The notes: generated by a model from the letters alone, not told the origin. 19,571 nt of DNA from DAIDJM01 sp964250215 (GCA_964250215.1 CAXUEX010000042.1:1-19571); one strand, 5' to 3'; shown: positions 1 to 7,969, counted from the first letter of the stretch. Translations and numbers: made by a program.

Positions 1-21
1 AAACCGCACTGACGCCGAGAG

Positions 22-45
22 AGCCGGGGCCAGCGGTCCCCGGCT
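22..45. terminator. GC-rich hairpin, possible terminator of the upstream unit
   Basis: Perfect 8-base arms AGCCGGGG (22-29) and CCCCGGCT (38-45) enclose an 8-base loop. A TGA at 10-12 could be the stop of a gene entering from the left, and the hairpin follows it directly, as a terminator would. No T-run follows, so an intrinsic terminator is not proven. Between here and 145 I see only a 9-base direct repeat CCACTTGGG (113-121 and 125-133). Confidence 0.4.
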
Positions 46-144
46 GCCCGGCCGCCGGCTTGCCACACATCTGTCGCTTGCCGGGGCGGGCTTCGGGCGG
101 CACCTTCTCCCGCCACTTGGGCCACCACTTGGGGGAGGTTTGCC

Positions 145-1053
145 ATGCCGAGATGTTCGCACCTGTTCGCCGCCGCCGTCGCACTGGCCGCTGGCGGTGC
201 AAGGGCCGCAAGCGTTTCGCCTTACGATCACATATTCGTGGTGATGGAGGAGAACCACGAGTATTCGCAGATCATCGGCAATGCGAACGCACCGAAACTC
301 AACGGCTACGCAAAAACCTATGGGCTGGCGACTAATTACGATTCCGTCACGCACCCGAGTGCGCCGAACTACGTGGCGCTGACCGGCGGATCGTATTTCG
401 GCATCCAGGACGATAATTCCTACAAGACGCACAAGCTCAACCAGCCAAGCCTGACCAGCCAGATCGATGCGGCCGGGCTCGCCTGGAAGGGATATTTCCA
501 GACCATGCCGAAGCCCGGTTTTACCGGCGTGTGCTATCCGGGATCGTGCCTGTACGCCTCCAAGCACAATGGGCCGATCTATTTCGACAGCGTGAACGGC
601 AGCCGGAAGGAACTCGCGCGCGAGGTGCCGATCACGCAGCTCACGACCGACCTTGCTGCCGGCAAGCTGCCGAATTACGCGGTGATCGTGCCGGATATCT
701 GCCACGACATGCACGGCGGCACGGGAAGCTGCACGAATTCGTCCGACGCGCAGCTCGTCGCGGCTGGCGATACCTACGCGGCGGGGCTGGTGACCGCGAT
801 CACCGGCGCGGGGTTCTGGGAAGCAGGCCACAATGCGGTGGTGATCGTGTGGGACGAGGGGGCGACGAATATCGGCGGCGGCGGCCATGTGGCGGCGATC
901 GTGATCACCAGCGACGGGCCGCGCGGGCTGCGGGACGGGACGGCCTACGATCATTATTCTCTTCTAGGAACTATCGAGGCGGCGCTAGGGCTGGGCTGCT
1001 TGCAGAACACGTGCAAGGCCACGCCGATGGTGCCGCTATTCGCGCATAAGTGA
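145..1053 (+). CDS. Secreted phosphoesterase (acid phosphatase / phospholipase C-like family)
   Basis: 302 residues. The N-terminus has a short positive stretch, a hydrophobic Ala-rich core and an ARA-AS site near residues 20-23, which fits a Sec signal peptide and export to the periplasm or outside. The mature part carries marks of the PF04185 phosphoesterase family: FVVMEENHEYS near residue 31, HPSAPNYVALTGG around 70, a C-terminal WDEG...GGGGH stretch and YDHYSLLGTIE. Several Cys residues suit an oxidising compartment. The family cleaves phosphate esters; here the substrate cannot be told, and phosphate scavenging is a guess. ATG at 145 is preceded by GGGGGAGG (131-138). It converges on cbbR with a 10-base gap and is not obviously tied to carbon fixation. 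Confidence 0.85.
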   Translation: MPRCSHLFAAAVALAAGGARAASVSPYDHIFVVMEENHEYSQIIGNANAPKLNGYAKTYGLATNYDSVTHPSAPNYVALTGGSYFGIQDDNSYKTHKLNQPSLTSQIDAAGLAWKGYFQTMPKPGFTGVCYPGSCLYASKHNGPIYFDSVNGSRKELAREVPITQLTTDLAAGKLPNYAVIVPDICHDMHGGTGSCTNSSDAQLVAAGDTYAAGLVTAITGAGFWEAGHNAVVIVWDEGATNIGGGGHVAAIVITSDGPRGLRDGTAYDHYSLLGTIEAALGLGCLQNTCKATPMVPLFAHK

Positions 1054-1063
1054 CGCCGGCGCG

Positions 1064-2020
1064 CTACGCCGCGGCGGCTGCTCCCGCCGCCGCGGCCGGG
1101 GCCAGCAGCAATGCGCGAAACGCCTCGCCCGCGGCCGACAGCGTCTTGTCGCTCCGGTGAAGCACGTACCAGTGGCGGATCAGCGGGAAACCTTCCACCG
1201 GCAGCACGACGAGCCGGCGGGTTTCCAGTTCCAGTTCCAGCGTCTGCGCCGGCACGATAGCCAGGCCGAGGCCGGCCTGCACGGCCTGTTTCGTCGCCTC
1301 GTTGCTGGAAAGCTCGCAGCCCGGGCGGTAGGCGATGCGGTGCTCCGACAAATAGCGCTCCACCGTGGCGCGCGTGCCGGAACCGGGTTCGCGGAGAACG
1401 ATGGTTTCTTCGGCGAGCCTGCGGAGCGGCACCTTTTCGGCATTCGCGAGAGGATGGTTCGGTGGCGCAATCACCACCAGCGGGTTGTCCATGAAGTTGC
1501 GGGCGATCACGTCGGCGGTTTGCGGCGGCTGGCCGGTGATGGCGAGATCGGTCCGGTTTTCGGCCAGCGCCACGAGCACCGCATCGCGGTTGACCACGGC
1601 CAGGCTTACGCGCACGCCGGGATGGCGTTGCGTGAACGCGGCGATGCGCTCGGGCAGAAAATAGTTCGCCGTGGAAACTACCGCCAGCCGCAGCACGCCG
1701 CGTTCCAGGCCATGGAATGCCTCCATCGCGGTTTCCAGCTCGCCCATCTGCGCCGAGATGCGGCCGGCATGCGTGCGCAGCACCTGGCCGGCTTCGGTGA
1801 GGCACATGCGCTTGCCGATCTGCTCGATGAGCTTGAGACCGATCTGATCTTCGAGCTGCTTCACCTGCATCGAGACGGCGGGCTGCGTAAGGTTGAGCTC
1901 ATTGGCGGCGCGCGAGATGGAGCCATGGCGTGCCACGGCTTCGAAAATGCTGAGCTGGCGAAACGTGATGTAAATCTTGGGCCTCGCTGCAACGAACACT
2001 AGCACGGCCGGCCGCGCCAA
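1064..2020 (-). CDS. cbbR: LysR-type regulator of the Calvin cycle / carboxysome operon, CbbR
   Basis: 318 residues, usual CbbR length. An N-terminal winged helix-turn-helix (about residues 18-77, with FRQLSIFEAVARHGS and LTQPAVSMQVKQLE) is followed by a LysR co-inducer domain. CbbR proteins bind the cbb promoter and respond to metabolites such as RuBP, NADPH or PEP. Position, divergent from cbbL, is the classic arrangement. The chosen start is TTG at 2020, supported by a GGGAG six bases upstream on the reverse strand; GTG codons five and seven codons later are alternatives, and the conserved domain begins only after them. The C-terminus is an unusual run of Ala and Gly. It probably represses itself through the same region it uses to activate cbbL. 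Confidence 0.92.
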   Translation of the reverse strand: MARPAVLVFVAARPKIYITFRQLSIFEAVARHGSISRAANELNLTQPAVSMQVKQLEDQIGLKLIEQIGKRMCLTEAGQVLRTHAGRISAQMGELETAMEAFHGLERGVLRLAVVSTANYFLPERIAAFTQRHPGVRVSLAVVNRDAVLVALAENRTDLAITGQPPQTADVIARNFMDNPLVVIAPPNHPLANAEKVPLRRLAEETIVLREPGSGTRATVERYLSEHRIAYRPGCELSSNEATKQAVQAGLGLAIVPAQTLELELETRRLVVLPVEGFPLIRHWYVLHRSDKTLSAAGEAFRALLLAPAAAAGAAAAA

Positions 2021-2179
2021 TCCACGCTCCCGCCGGCGACGTCATGGTGCGATGCACCACAATTGTGCAGTGCGTCAATTAGTGCCGCTGATATAGGCAT
2101 AAGAAGTTCTGCATTTCGTTTTCTGCATGGCTGACGTTTATCGGCGACGGACGGATGCAGCCATCCAGGAGGGCGAAGC
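2021..2179. promoter_or_regulatory. cbbR-cbbL divergent control region with LysR-type dyads
   Basis: This is the only non-coding stretch between cbbR and cbbL. It holds TGGTGC-GAT-GCACCA (2045-2059), then the perfect 10-base palindrome CACAATTGTG (2058-2067), itself inside TGCAC-N7-GTGCA (2053-2069). Further on, TTA-N7-TGA (2079-2091) fits the TNA-N7-TNA pattern reported for CbbR sites. TATAGG (2092-2097) or CATAAG (2098-2103) could serve as a -10 box for cbbL, with no good -35, as expected of an activator-dependent promoter. An 8-base direct repeat TTCTGCAT lies at 2107-2114 and 2121-2128, and a small stem GGATG-CAGC-CATCC (2153-2166) abuts the cbbL ribosome binding site. The dyads are seen; binding is inferred. 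Confidence 0.6.
2167..2173 (+). promoter_or_regulatory. Strong ribosome binding site fixing the GTG start of cbbL
   Basis: AGGAGGG lies six bases before GTG at 2180. It supports the GTG codon as the start of the large subunit; the protein from there begins MAAKTYKAGVKEY as form IA large subunits do. Confidence 0.8.
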
Positions 2180-3619
2180 GTGGCAGCCAAAACCTACAAA
2201 GCCGGCGTCAAGGAATACCGCGGCACGTATTGGACACCCGACTATGTGCCGCTCGACACCGATTTGCTCGCCTGCTTCAAGGTGGTGGCGCAGTCCGGCG
2301 TGCCGCGCGAAGAGGCTGCGGCGGCGGTGGCCGCCGAGAGCTCCACGGGCACGTGGACGACGGTGTGGACCGATCTGCTCACCGATCTCGAATACTATAA
2401 GGGCCGCGCCTATCGCATCGAGGCGGTGCCCGGCGACGCGAATGCGTTCTACGCGTTCATTGCTTATCCGATCGATCTGTTCGAGGAAGGCTCGGTGGTG
2501 AACGTGCTGACCTCGCTGGTCGGCAACGTGTTCGGCTTCAAGGCGATCCGCAGCCTGCGCCTGGAAGACATCCGTTTCCCGCTGGCTTACGTGAAAACCT
2601 GCGGCGGGCCGCCGAACGGCATCCAGCTCGAGCGCGACCGCTTGCAAAAGTATGGCCGGCCGCTGCTGGGCTGCACGATCAAGCCGAAACTCGGGCTTTC
2701 GGCGAAGAACTATGGCCGCGCCGTTTATGAGTGTCTGCGCGGCGGTCTGGATTTCACGAAGGACGACGAGAACATCAATTCGCAGCCCTTCATGCGCTGG
2801 CAGCATCGCTTTGAATTCGTGATGGAGGCGGTGCACAAGGCGACGCAGGAGACCGGCGAGCGCAAGGGCCACTATCTGAACTGCACGGCCTCGACGCCCG
2901 AGGAGATGTACAAGCGCGCCGAATTCGCGAAATCGCTTGGCGCGCCGATCATCATGCACGACTTCCTCACCGCCGGCTTCACCGCGAATACGGGCCTGGC
3001 GAACTGGTGCCGCGAGAACGGCATGTTGCTGCACATCCACCGCGCAATGCATGCGGTGCTGGACCGCAACCCGATGCACGGCATCCATTTCCGCGTGCTG
3101 ACGAAGTGCTTGCGACTGTCCGGCGGCGATCATCTGCATTCCGGCACCGTGGTGGGCAAGCTGGAAGGCGACCGCGAAGCCACGATCGGCTGGATCGACC
3201 TGATGCGCGAGCCGTTCGTGCCGGAAAACCGTGCACGCGGAATTTTCTTCGACCAGGATTGGGGATCGATGCCGGGCGTGATGCCAGTGGCCTCGGGCGG
3301 CATTCATGTGTGGCACATGCCCGCGCTGACGGCGATTTTCGGCGACGACAGTTGCCTGCAATTCGGCGGCGGCACGCTGGGCCATCCGTGGGGCAACGCC
3401 GCCGGTGCGCATGCCAACCGCGTGGCGCTGGAAGCTTGCGTGGAAGCGCGCAACCAGGGCCGCCCGGTGGAGCGCGAAGGCCGCGAAATTCTAGCGGCCG
3501 CGGCAGCTTATTCGCCCGAACTGAAGATCGCCATGGAAACTTGGAAGGAAATCAAGTTCGAGTTCGATACGGTGGACAAGCTGGATGCAGGCCCCGCGCT
3601 GCGCGTTGTGAACGCCTGA
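2180..3619 (+). CDS. cbbL: Ribulose-1,5-bisphosphate carboxylase/oxygenase, form IA large subunit
   Basis: 479 residues; carboxylates RuBP to two 3-phosphoglycerates inside the carboxysome. The active site is complete and sits seven positions before spinach numbering: E53, N116, K168 and K170 (TIKPKLG), carbamylated K194 with D196 and E197 (GLDFTKDDEN), H287 (HIHRAMHAV), H320, and loop-6 K327 (GTVVGKLEG). The short N-terminus and the following small subunit and csoS2 mark it as the carboxysomal form IA (IAc) type. The start is a GTG with a strong ribosome binding site. First gene of the carboxysome run; cbbS follows after 26 bases. Confidence 0.98.
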   Translation: MAAKTYKAGVKEYRGTYWTPDYVPLDTDLLACFKVVAQSGVPREEAAAAVAAESSTGTWTTVWTDLLTDLEYYKGRAYRIEAVPGDANAFYAFIAYPIDLFEEGSVVNVLTSLVGNVFGFKAIRSLRLEDIRFPLAYVKTCGGPPNGIQLERDRLQKYGRPLLGCTIKPKLGLSAKNYGRAVYECLRGGLDFTKDDENINSQPFMRWQHRFEFVMEAVHKATQETGERKGHYLNCTASTPEEMYKRAEFAKSLGAPIIMHDFLTAGFTANTGLANWCRENGMLLHIHRAMHAVLDRNPMHGIHFRVLTKCLRLSGGDHLHSGTVVGKLEGDREATIGWIDLMREPFVPENRARGIFFDQDWGSMPGVMPVASGGIHVWHMPALTAIFGDDSCLQFGGGTLGHPWGNAAGAHANRVALEACVEARNQGRPVEREGREILAAAAAYSPELKIAMETWKEIKFEFDTVDKLDAGPALRVVNA

Positions 3620-3645
3620 ACCCCGCTTCGATCCGGAGATAAACC

Positions 3646-3987
3646 ATGTCCGACGTTCTGGCCTACCCGACCACCCCGCGGCATACCGAGACCTTCTCGT
3701 ACCTGCCACCGATGACGCCCGACCGGATGCGCAAGCAGATCGAATACCTGATTTCGATGAACTGGAATCCGGCCATCGAGCATACCGAGCCGGAGAAGAG
3801 CTTCTCGAATTTCTGGTATCTTTGGAAGCTGCCGTTTTTCGGCGAGCGTTCGGTGGACAAGATCCTGTCCGAACTCGAGGCGTGCCACCGGGCCAATCCG
3901 GGGCATCATGTGCGGCTGCTCGGGTATGATAATTATACTCAGTCGCAGGGCACTTCGTTCGTCGTCTATCGCGCCGGCGCACGGTGA
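3646..3987 (+). CDS. cbbS: Rubisco small subunit, form IA
   Basis: 113 residues, normal for proteobacterial small subunits. The start (ETFSYLPPMTPDRMRKQIEYL), the aromatic strand SFSNFWYLWKLPFFGE and the end VRLLGYDNYTQSQGTSFVVYR are typical. Four copies cap each end of the CbbL octamer to give L8S8 Rubisco, and the CbbL-CbbS groove is the known docking place for CsoS2 N-terminal peptides. ATG at 3646 has GGAG seven bases upstream. It lies between cbbL and csoS2, the standard order. Confidence 0.97.
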   Translation: MSDVLAYPTTPRHTETFSYLPPMTPDRMRKQIEYLISMNWNPAIEHTEPEKSFSNFWYLWKLPFFGERSVDKILSELEACHRANPGHHVRLLGYDNYTQSQGTSFVVYRAGAR

Positions 3988-3993
3988 CGCGCG

Positions 3994-4086
3994 ATGCCGG
4001 TTGACAGCACCCAATCGGGCCGCGCGGCCTTGCCGGCCGAGAGCGCGTGCGCACCGGGCAACGCGATGCCGCGCTCGTTGCGATAG
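3994..4086 (+). other. Possible true start of csoS2 in another frame (30-codon reading frame)
   Basis: ATG at 3994 lies seven bases after the cbbS stop and has GGTGA (3983-3987) six bases upstream. It reads MPVDSTQSGRAALPAE and ends at TAG 4084-4086. The SGR triplet near the N-terminus resembles the SGR that opens both Rubisco-binding motifs of the downstream CsoS2 frame. Loss of two bases in GAGAG (4039-4043) would join it to the main frame just before its GTG start, giving a continuous N-terminus. It may therefore be the first part of csoS2 broken by an indel or a sequencing error, or joined by ribosomal frameshifting. Confidence 0.4.
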
Positions 4087-5933
4087 CGTCGGCGGCGCCT
4101 GCGGCCGGGCCACCCGCGCCGGCACGGGCCAGCACACCGGCGGCAATTTCGGTGCCAAAACAGGTTGCGGTGGCCGCACCCGCGGTGATCCTCGATCCGG
4201 CGGGCAGCCAGTCCGGCCGGCTGCTTTCAATGCAGCGCCGCCGGCTGATGACGGCTGGCAAGGAAGCGCTGAAGGCCGCGGCGGCGATGCCGGGCCAGGT
4301 GATTACAGCCGCGGTCGAAAGCTTTGCCGCCTCGCCAGTGGCGAGCGCGCTCGGCATGTCGGGCTCGGGCCGGGATTTCGCCCAGGCGCGCCGCGCTGCC
4401 ATGGCCATCGGCGGCCGCGGCAATGCGCCGGCTGCCGGACCCAGCCGGCCGCCCCGGGAGGGCGCCCTGAAATACCCGGCGAAAGTTGTGGCCTCCACCA
4501 CCCATTCGGGCCAGCCGATCACCGGCCTGCGCATCGGCCAGGGCCGCTCCATGACCGGCGACGAGCGCGGCGTGAGCAAGCCTGTTTCCGGGACGCAATA
4601 TCTTCCCGCCAATGAGGGCGCTTCGTTCCGTGCCGGCGGCCCGAAAGTGGGGATGGCCCGCACCGAGGGCGGCCAAGTGGTCAGCGGCTCGCTCACCCGA
4701 AGCGCGGTGCGCATTACCGGCGACGAGGCCGGGCAGAACGCGACGATTACCGGCGAGGCCGAACAGCTTCCCGAACACGACATCACCACCCGCCGCGATC
4801 CCCCCGGTTCGAGCGGCGCGCAATTCGCGCGCCAGGCCAATCCGCACGGCAGCCATGTTTTCGGCACCAATCTCGGCCGCTCGATGAAAACCGCCGGCTC
4901 GCGCGACCGCAATCTTTCGCCGGCCATCGAATCGACCGAAAAAGGCTTGAGCATCACCGGCTCGGCGCTGGGGCGCAGCCTGCGCGTGACCGGCGATGCC
5001 AGCGGGGCGTGCCGAAATGTTACCGGAACGCAATACCTAGCCCCGGCGCAGCGCCAGGCGGCGTGCAACACCGCCGCTGCCGCCGCGAACGATGCCGGCC
5101 GCGCCGATCCGGTGACGGCGGCGAAGGTCAATCTGAGCCAGAGCTGGGGCGGGCAGCGCGTGACCGGCCCGGATCTGGAACACAATCCGCGCGTCACCGG
5201 GGACGAGCCGGGATCGTGTTCGTCGATCACCGGCAGCCAGTATCAGGGGCCGGCGACGGCCGAAGGCTGGTGCGACGGCGGTGCGGGCGCGCGCATGGCG
5301 GGCAGGATCGTGCGCAAGCCGGCCGACGCGCCCGTTACCGGCAACACGCCCATGCACAACGACGCGGTGACCGGAACGGCGCGCGGTGCCGCTCGCGACA
5401 TCACCGGCACGCCTTATTACAGAGCCAATACGGAAGTTTCGGCGCCAGCCGATCCCGTGGCGGCGATCGACAGCCGGTTTTCCATTCGCGCGCCGCAACG
5501 TTCAGCGCATGTGGTGGCGGCGCAGGGCCGTGCCGACGCGCCGGCGCCATCGGAACGCATTACCGGTGCGTTCGCGGTGGGGATCGGCAAGGTGACGGGA
5601 AATTTGGAGTTCATGGGCCGGCCGCGGACGGGCACCGACCGCGAACGCAAGCCGGCGCACACGCTGGTGAGCGGCGAGGGCGCGGTGGGAGCGGTGAAAC
5701 GCATCAGCGGCGACAGTTGGACCGATAACGCGCTCGTCACCGGCCAGGAAGCCGCGTTCGCCGCCGAGCGCAACCCGACGCAGCGCGGCCCGAAAGCGAA
5801 AGCTTTCGCCGGCAGCAGCACCTTCAAGGAACAGGCGGTGCATGAAGAGCCGAAACAGCTGGTAACCGGCATGATGGGATATTTCAGCAAGACCGGTGCG
5901 CGCGTGACGCTTTCCGGCGGAGCGCAGAGTTGA
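4047..5933 (+). CDS. csoS2: Carboxysome scaffold protein CsoS2 (N-terminus uncertain)
   Basis: 628 residues from GTG 4047, shorter than the roughly 870 of Halothiobacillus. CsoS2 is the disordered organiser linking Rubisco to the shell. Order of parts: an Ala/Pro-rich N-region with two Rubisco-binding-like motifs, SGRLLSMQRRRLMTAGKEAL (from about residue 56) and SGRDFAQARRAAMAIGG (from about 106); a middle region of about six repeats built on ITG/VTG...GDE.G...TG.QY; and a C-region (FSIRAPQRSAH, RISGDSW, AERNPTQRG) ending in VTLSGGAQS, like the shell-anchoring C-terminal peptide. The third middle repeat (around HGSHVFGTNLGRS) has lost most VTG motifs, and paired Cys occur clearly in only two repeats. 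The only start in this frame is GTG 4047 with a poor ribosome binding site; an upstream ATG frame may hold the real start. Confidence 0.93.
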   Translation: MRTGQRDAALVAIASAAPAAGPPAPARASTPAAISVPKQVAVAAPAVILDPAGSQSGRLLSMQRRRLMTAGKEALKAAAAMPGQVITAAVESFAASPVASALGMSGSGRDFAQARRAAMAIGGRGNAPAAGPSRPPREGALKYPAKVVASTTHSGQPITGLRIGQGRSMTGDERGVSKPVSGTQYLPANEGASFRAGGPKVGMARTEGGQVVSGSLTRSAVRITGDEAGQNATITGEAEQLPEHDITTRRDPPGSSGAQFARQANPHGSHVFGTNLGRSMKTAGSRDRNLSPAIESTEKGLSITGSALGRSLRVTGDASGACRNVTGTQYLAPAQRQAACNTAAAAANDAGRADPVTAAKVNLSQSWGGQRVTGPDLEHNPRVTGDEPGSCSSITGSQYQGPATAEGWCDGGAGARMAGRIVRKPADAPVTGNTPMHNDAVTGTARGAARDITGTPYYRANTEVSAPADPVAAIDSRFSIRAPQRSAHVVAAQGRADAPAPSERITGAFAVGIGKVTGNLEFMGRPRTGTDRERKPAHTLVSGEGAVGAVKRISGDSWTDNALVTGQEAAFAAERNPTQRGPKAKAFAGSSTFKEQAVHEEPKQLVTGMMGYFSKTGARVTLSGGAQS

Positions 5934-7432
5934 GGCACCAGGCGCTGCATACGGCGCGGCGCGCGGGGCTCGCGGCGCCTCGGCTGCGCCTGCCGGAGTG
6001 GGGGTTTGCCCCCTCGCCCGCGCTTGCCGTTGCGCCGATGGCTGCCGCGCCAATTTTTGTGGCGGGCAGGCACCCGCTTGCCGACGATGTGCTGAGCCGC
6101 GCATTGGGTGTGCGCGCCGCGGAGATCGAGGCGGCGTTTGCGGCGATCGAACCCGCGTTGCGGGCGCTGGCGCCGCTGCAGTTCGAGCCCGGCTTTCCGG
6201 AGCGCGCCGCCGCGGATATCCGCGCGAAGCTGCGGCTGGAGATAGCGGAAACTGCGTTCGCCGCGTCCTGGAACGCGCCGCTCGATTTGCGCGCGCTGCA
6301 TGCGCGCTGCACGATCGGCACGTTCTGCCGCTTGATCGAACGCGCGTTCGATCGCGGCCTGGCGGAACTGAGCGATGGCGAGAGCGCCGAGGCGCTGGTG
6401 CACCGCTGGGGCTTTCACGCGGTGGATGTGACGCCGTGCGCCGACGGCCGGCTTTCCGGCGTGATCGACTATATCTTGCGCATTCCGCCGGCCGTGGTGG
6501 CGTTTCGCAAATCCTATGCCGGCGCGAATTTCGACGTGGCAGAATCCGTGCGGCACTGGGAGAGCGTGGAGCTTGCGCGCTTTCGCGAAGCCCGGCCGAA
6601 CGCGGCCGATGCGCCGACGCGCTATCTGAAGATCGGCGCGTACCATTTCAGCAGCGCCGATCCGCAGCACGAAGGCTGCGCCGCGCATGGCAGCGACGAG
6701 AAGCGTGCCGCTGGCAGCCTGCTCAAGCGCCTGGAGAGTTTTCGCGATGCGGTGCGCAACATGCACGCGGCCGAGGTCGCGATTCTGCTGATCGGCGTGG
6801 ATACCGACACCGATGCGATCCACGTGCATGTGCCGGATGCGCGGGGTTGCATGAGCGTGGACCGCTTCCTGTGCAGCCGCGCGCTGTATGACGAAACGGC
6901 TGGCATGGCGCGCGACGCCGGCAAGGACGCCATCCGCGAAGCGGTCGCACGGCTGGCCGGCGTTGCTGCGGACGATGCGCAGACCGAGGGCATGCGCTGG
7001 TTCTGCGGTTATGTGCTGAAGAACAATTTCGGCCAGGTGGAGGCCGTGCGACACCAGCATGGCGGCCGCTATGCCGAAGCCGGGCATGGCGAAAAGCTGA
7101 TCGTGGTGGGCGACGCGGTGGACGACGTGCAACTCCGCAATCTTGCGTATCAGGCGCAGATGCGGACAGTGGAGGAGGGTGCGGCCGATCTCGATGTCGG
7201 CGTGAAGGTTCTCTCGCACCATCTTGCGCCCGCCGGCATGCAGATACCGGTTCTCGTGCATTTCCGCTACGATCCGCGCATTCCCGGTGCGGCGCATTCG
7301 GCGGGCGTGCAGGCGCGCCGGCTTTCGGCGGCCGTGCGCGCGCGCCATCCGAACGTGTTCGTAGCCGCCGTGCGGCGCGCCGGCGATGGCAGCGCGCTGG
7401 AACCGATTGATCTGACGGAGATATTGCCATGA
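5930..7432 (+). CDS. csoSCA: Carboxysomal carbonic anhydrase CsoSCA (CsoS3)
   Basis: 500 residues. It sits inside the shell and dehydrates bicarbonate to CO2 for Rubisco. The epsilon/beta-like zinc site is intact: C170, D172 and R174 in PCADGRLSG, then H239 (AYHFSSAD) and C250 (HEGCAAHGS), with the same spacing as Cys173, His242 and Cys253 of the Halothiobacillus enzyme, offset by three. The rest follows the family's N-terminal helical domain and C-terminal pseudo-duplicated domain. The start is TTG at 5930, overlapping the csoS2 stop as TTGA, with GGAG (5919-5922) seven bases upstream, so translation is probably coupled. The N-terminus is Arg/Ala/Leu rich, as expected of a segment that docks to Rubisco. 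Confidence 0.96.
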   Translation: MRHQALHTARRAGLAAPRLRLPEWGFAPSPALAVAPMAAAPIFVAGRHPLADDVLSRALGVRAAEIEAAFAAIEPALRALAPLQFEPGFPERAAADIRAKLRLEIAETAFAASWNAPLDLRALHARCTIGTFCRLIERAFDRGLAELSDGESAEALVHRWGFHAVDVTPCADGRLSGVIDYILRIPPAVVAFRKSYAGANFDVAESVRHWESVELARFREARPNAADAPTRYLKIGAYHFSSADPQHEGCAAHGSDEKRAAGSLLKRLESFRDAVRNMHAAEVAILLIGVDTDTDAIHVHVPDARGCMSVDRFLCSRALYDETAGMARDAGKDAIREAVARLAGVAADDAQTEGMRWFCGYVLKNNFGQVEAVRHQHGGRYAEAGHGEKLIVVGDAVDDVQLRNLAYQAQMRTVEEGAADLDVGVKVLSHHLAPAGMQIPVLVHFRYDPRIPGAAHSAGVQARRLSAAVRARHPNVFVAAVRRAGDGSALEPIDLTEILP

Positions 7433-7719
7433 AAATCTGTCAGGTGGAGGGCACGCTGGTGGCCACCGCCCGTATCCCGGGCCTGCAGAACCGCCGGCTT
7501 CTGGTGGTGAAGGAACGCGGGGCTTCGGGCAAGCAGGTTGCCGTGGATCCGGTGGGCTGCAAGCCGGGCGACTGGGTGATCGTGGTGGGCAGCTCGGCGG
7601 CGCGCGATGCGGCCGGCAGCAAGGAATATCCAAGCGATTTCACGATCGTCGGCATCATCGATTTCTGGGACGAGCCTTCGGGCCGCGCCGGACAGAAGGC
7701 GATGGAACATGCAGATTAG
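7429..7719 (+). CDS. csoS4A: Carboxysome shell vertex protein CsoS4A (pentameric BMV)
   Basis: 96 residues of the EutN/CcmL (PF03319) pentamer family, which closes the twelve vertices of the shell. Family marks are MKICQVEGTLVATARIPG, VVKERG, AVDPVGCKPGDWVIVVGSSAAR and the end FTIVGIIDFWD. The tail after FWD (EPSGRAGQKAMEHAD) is longer than in many homologues. ATG at 7429 overlaps the csoSCA stop as ATGA, and its own end overlaps csoS4B, so the three are translationally coupled. Confidence 0.95.
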   Translation: MKICQVEGTLVATARIPGLQNRRLLVVKERGASGKQVAVDPVGCKPGDWVIVVGSSAARDAAGSKEYPSDFTIVGIIDFWDEPSGRAGQKAMEHAD

Positions 7720-7969
7720 CCGCGTTGTCAGCGATCTCGTCACCACCAAGCGGGTTTTCTGGCTGGCCAACCGTTCGCTGCGCGTGATCCAGGATCACCG
7801 CGGCAATCTGGATGTGGTCGTGGATCCGATCGGCACCAAGCCGGGGGATTTCGTGATCACCATCGGGTATTCCGCGGCGCGGACCGCGGCGGGAAATCCG
7901 AACATCACCACCGATCTCACGATCGGCGGCATCATCGACCACTGGGATGAGGAACGCTGGCGCAATTGA
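7709..7969 (+). CDS. csoS4B: Carboxysome shell vertex protein CsoS4B (pentameric BMV)
   Basis: 86 residues. Second vertex pentamer, paralogue of CsoS4A: MQISRVVSDLVTTKRV, VVVDPIGTKPGDFVITIGYS and LTIGGIIDHWDEERW match the BMV fold. The start is ATG 7709, inside the last codons of csoS4A (11-base overlap), with GAAGG (7695-7699) upstream. A longer open frame exists to the left, but homology begins at this ATG. Confidence 0.95.
   Translation: MQISRVVSDLVTTKRVFWLANRSLRVIQDHRGNLDVVVDPIGTKPGDFVITIGYSAARTAAGNPNITTDLTIGGIIDHWDEERWRN

Noticed and set aside
60..335. 91-codon forward frame overlapping the phosphoesterase start
   Set aside because: Arg-rich translation without motif; the overlapping frame from 145 has a signal peptide, ribosome binding site and family motifs.
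1157..2002. 281-codon forward frame opposite cbbR
   Set aside because: Antisense shadow of cbbR; the reverse strand has a complete LysR protein.
4800..4805. Run of six C in csoS2 as a programmed frameshift site
   Set aside because: It could slip, but no downstream stem was established and it lies earlier than the frameshift known in Halothiobacillus; not enough support.
3491..5230. 579-codon reverse frame opposite cbbS and csoS2
   Set aside because: Low-complexity Pro/Arg/Ser-rich shadow; forward csoS2 repeats explain the open frame.
5417..7633. 738-codon open frame on the reverse strand opposite csoS2 and csoSCA
   Set aside because: Spans two well-recognised forward genes and has a composition typical of antisense frames; no domain recognised.
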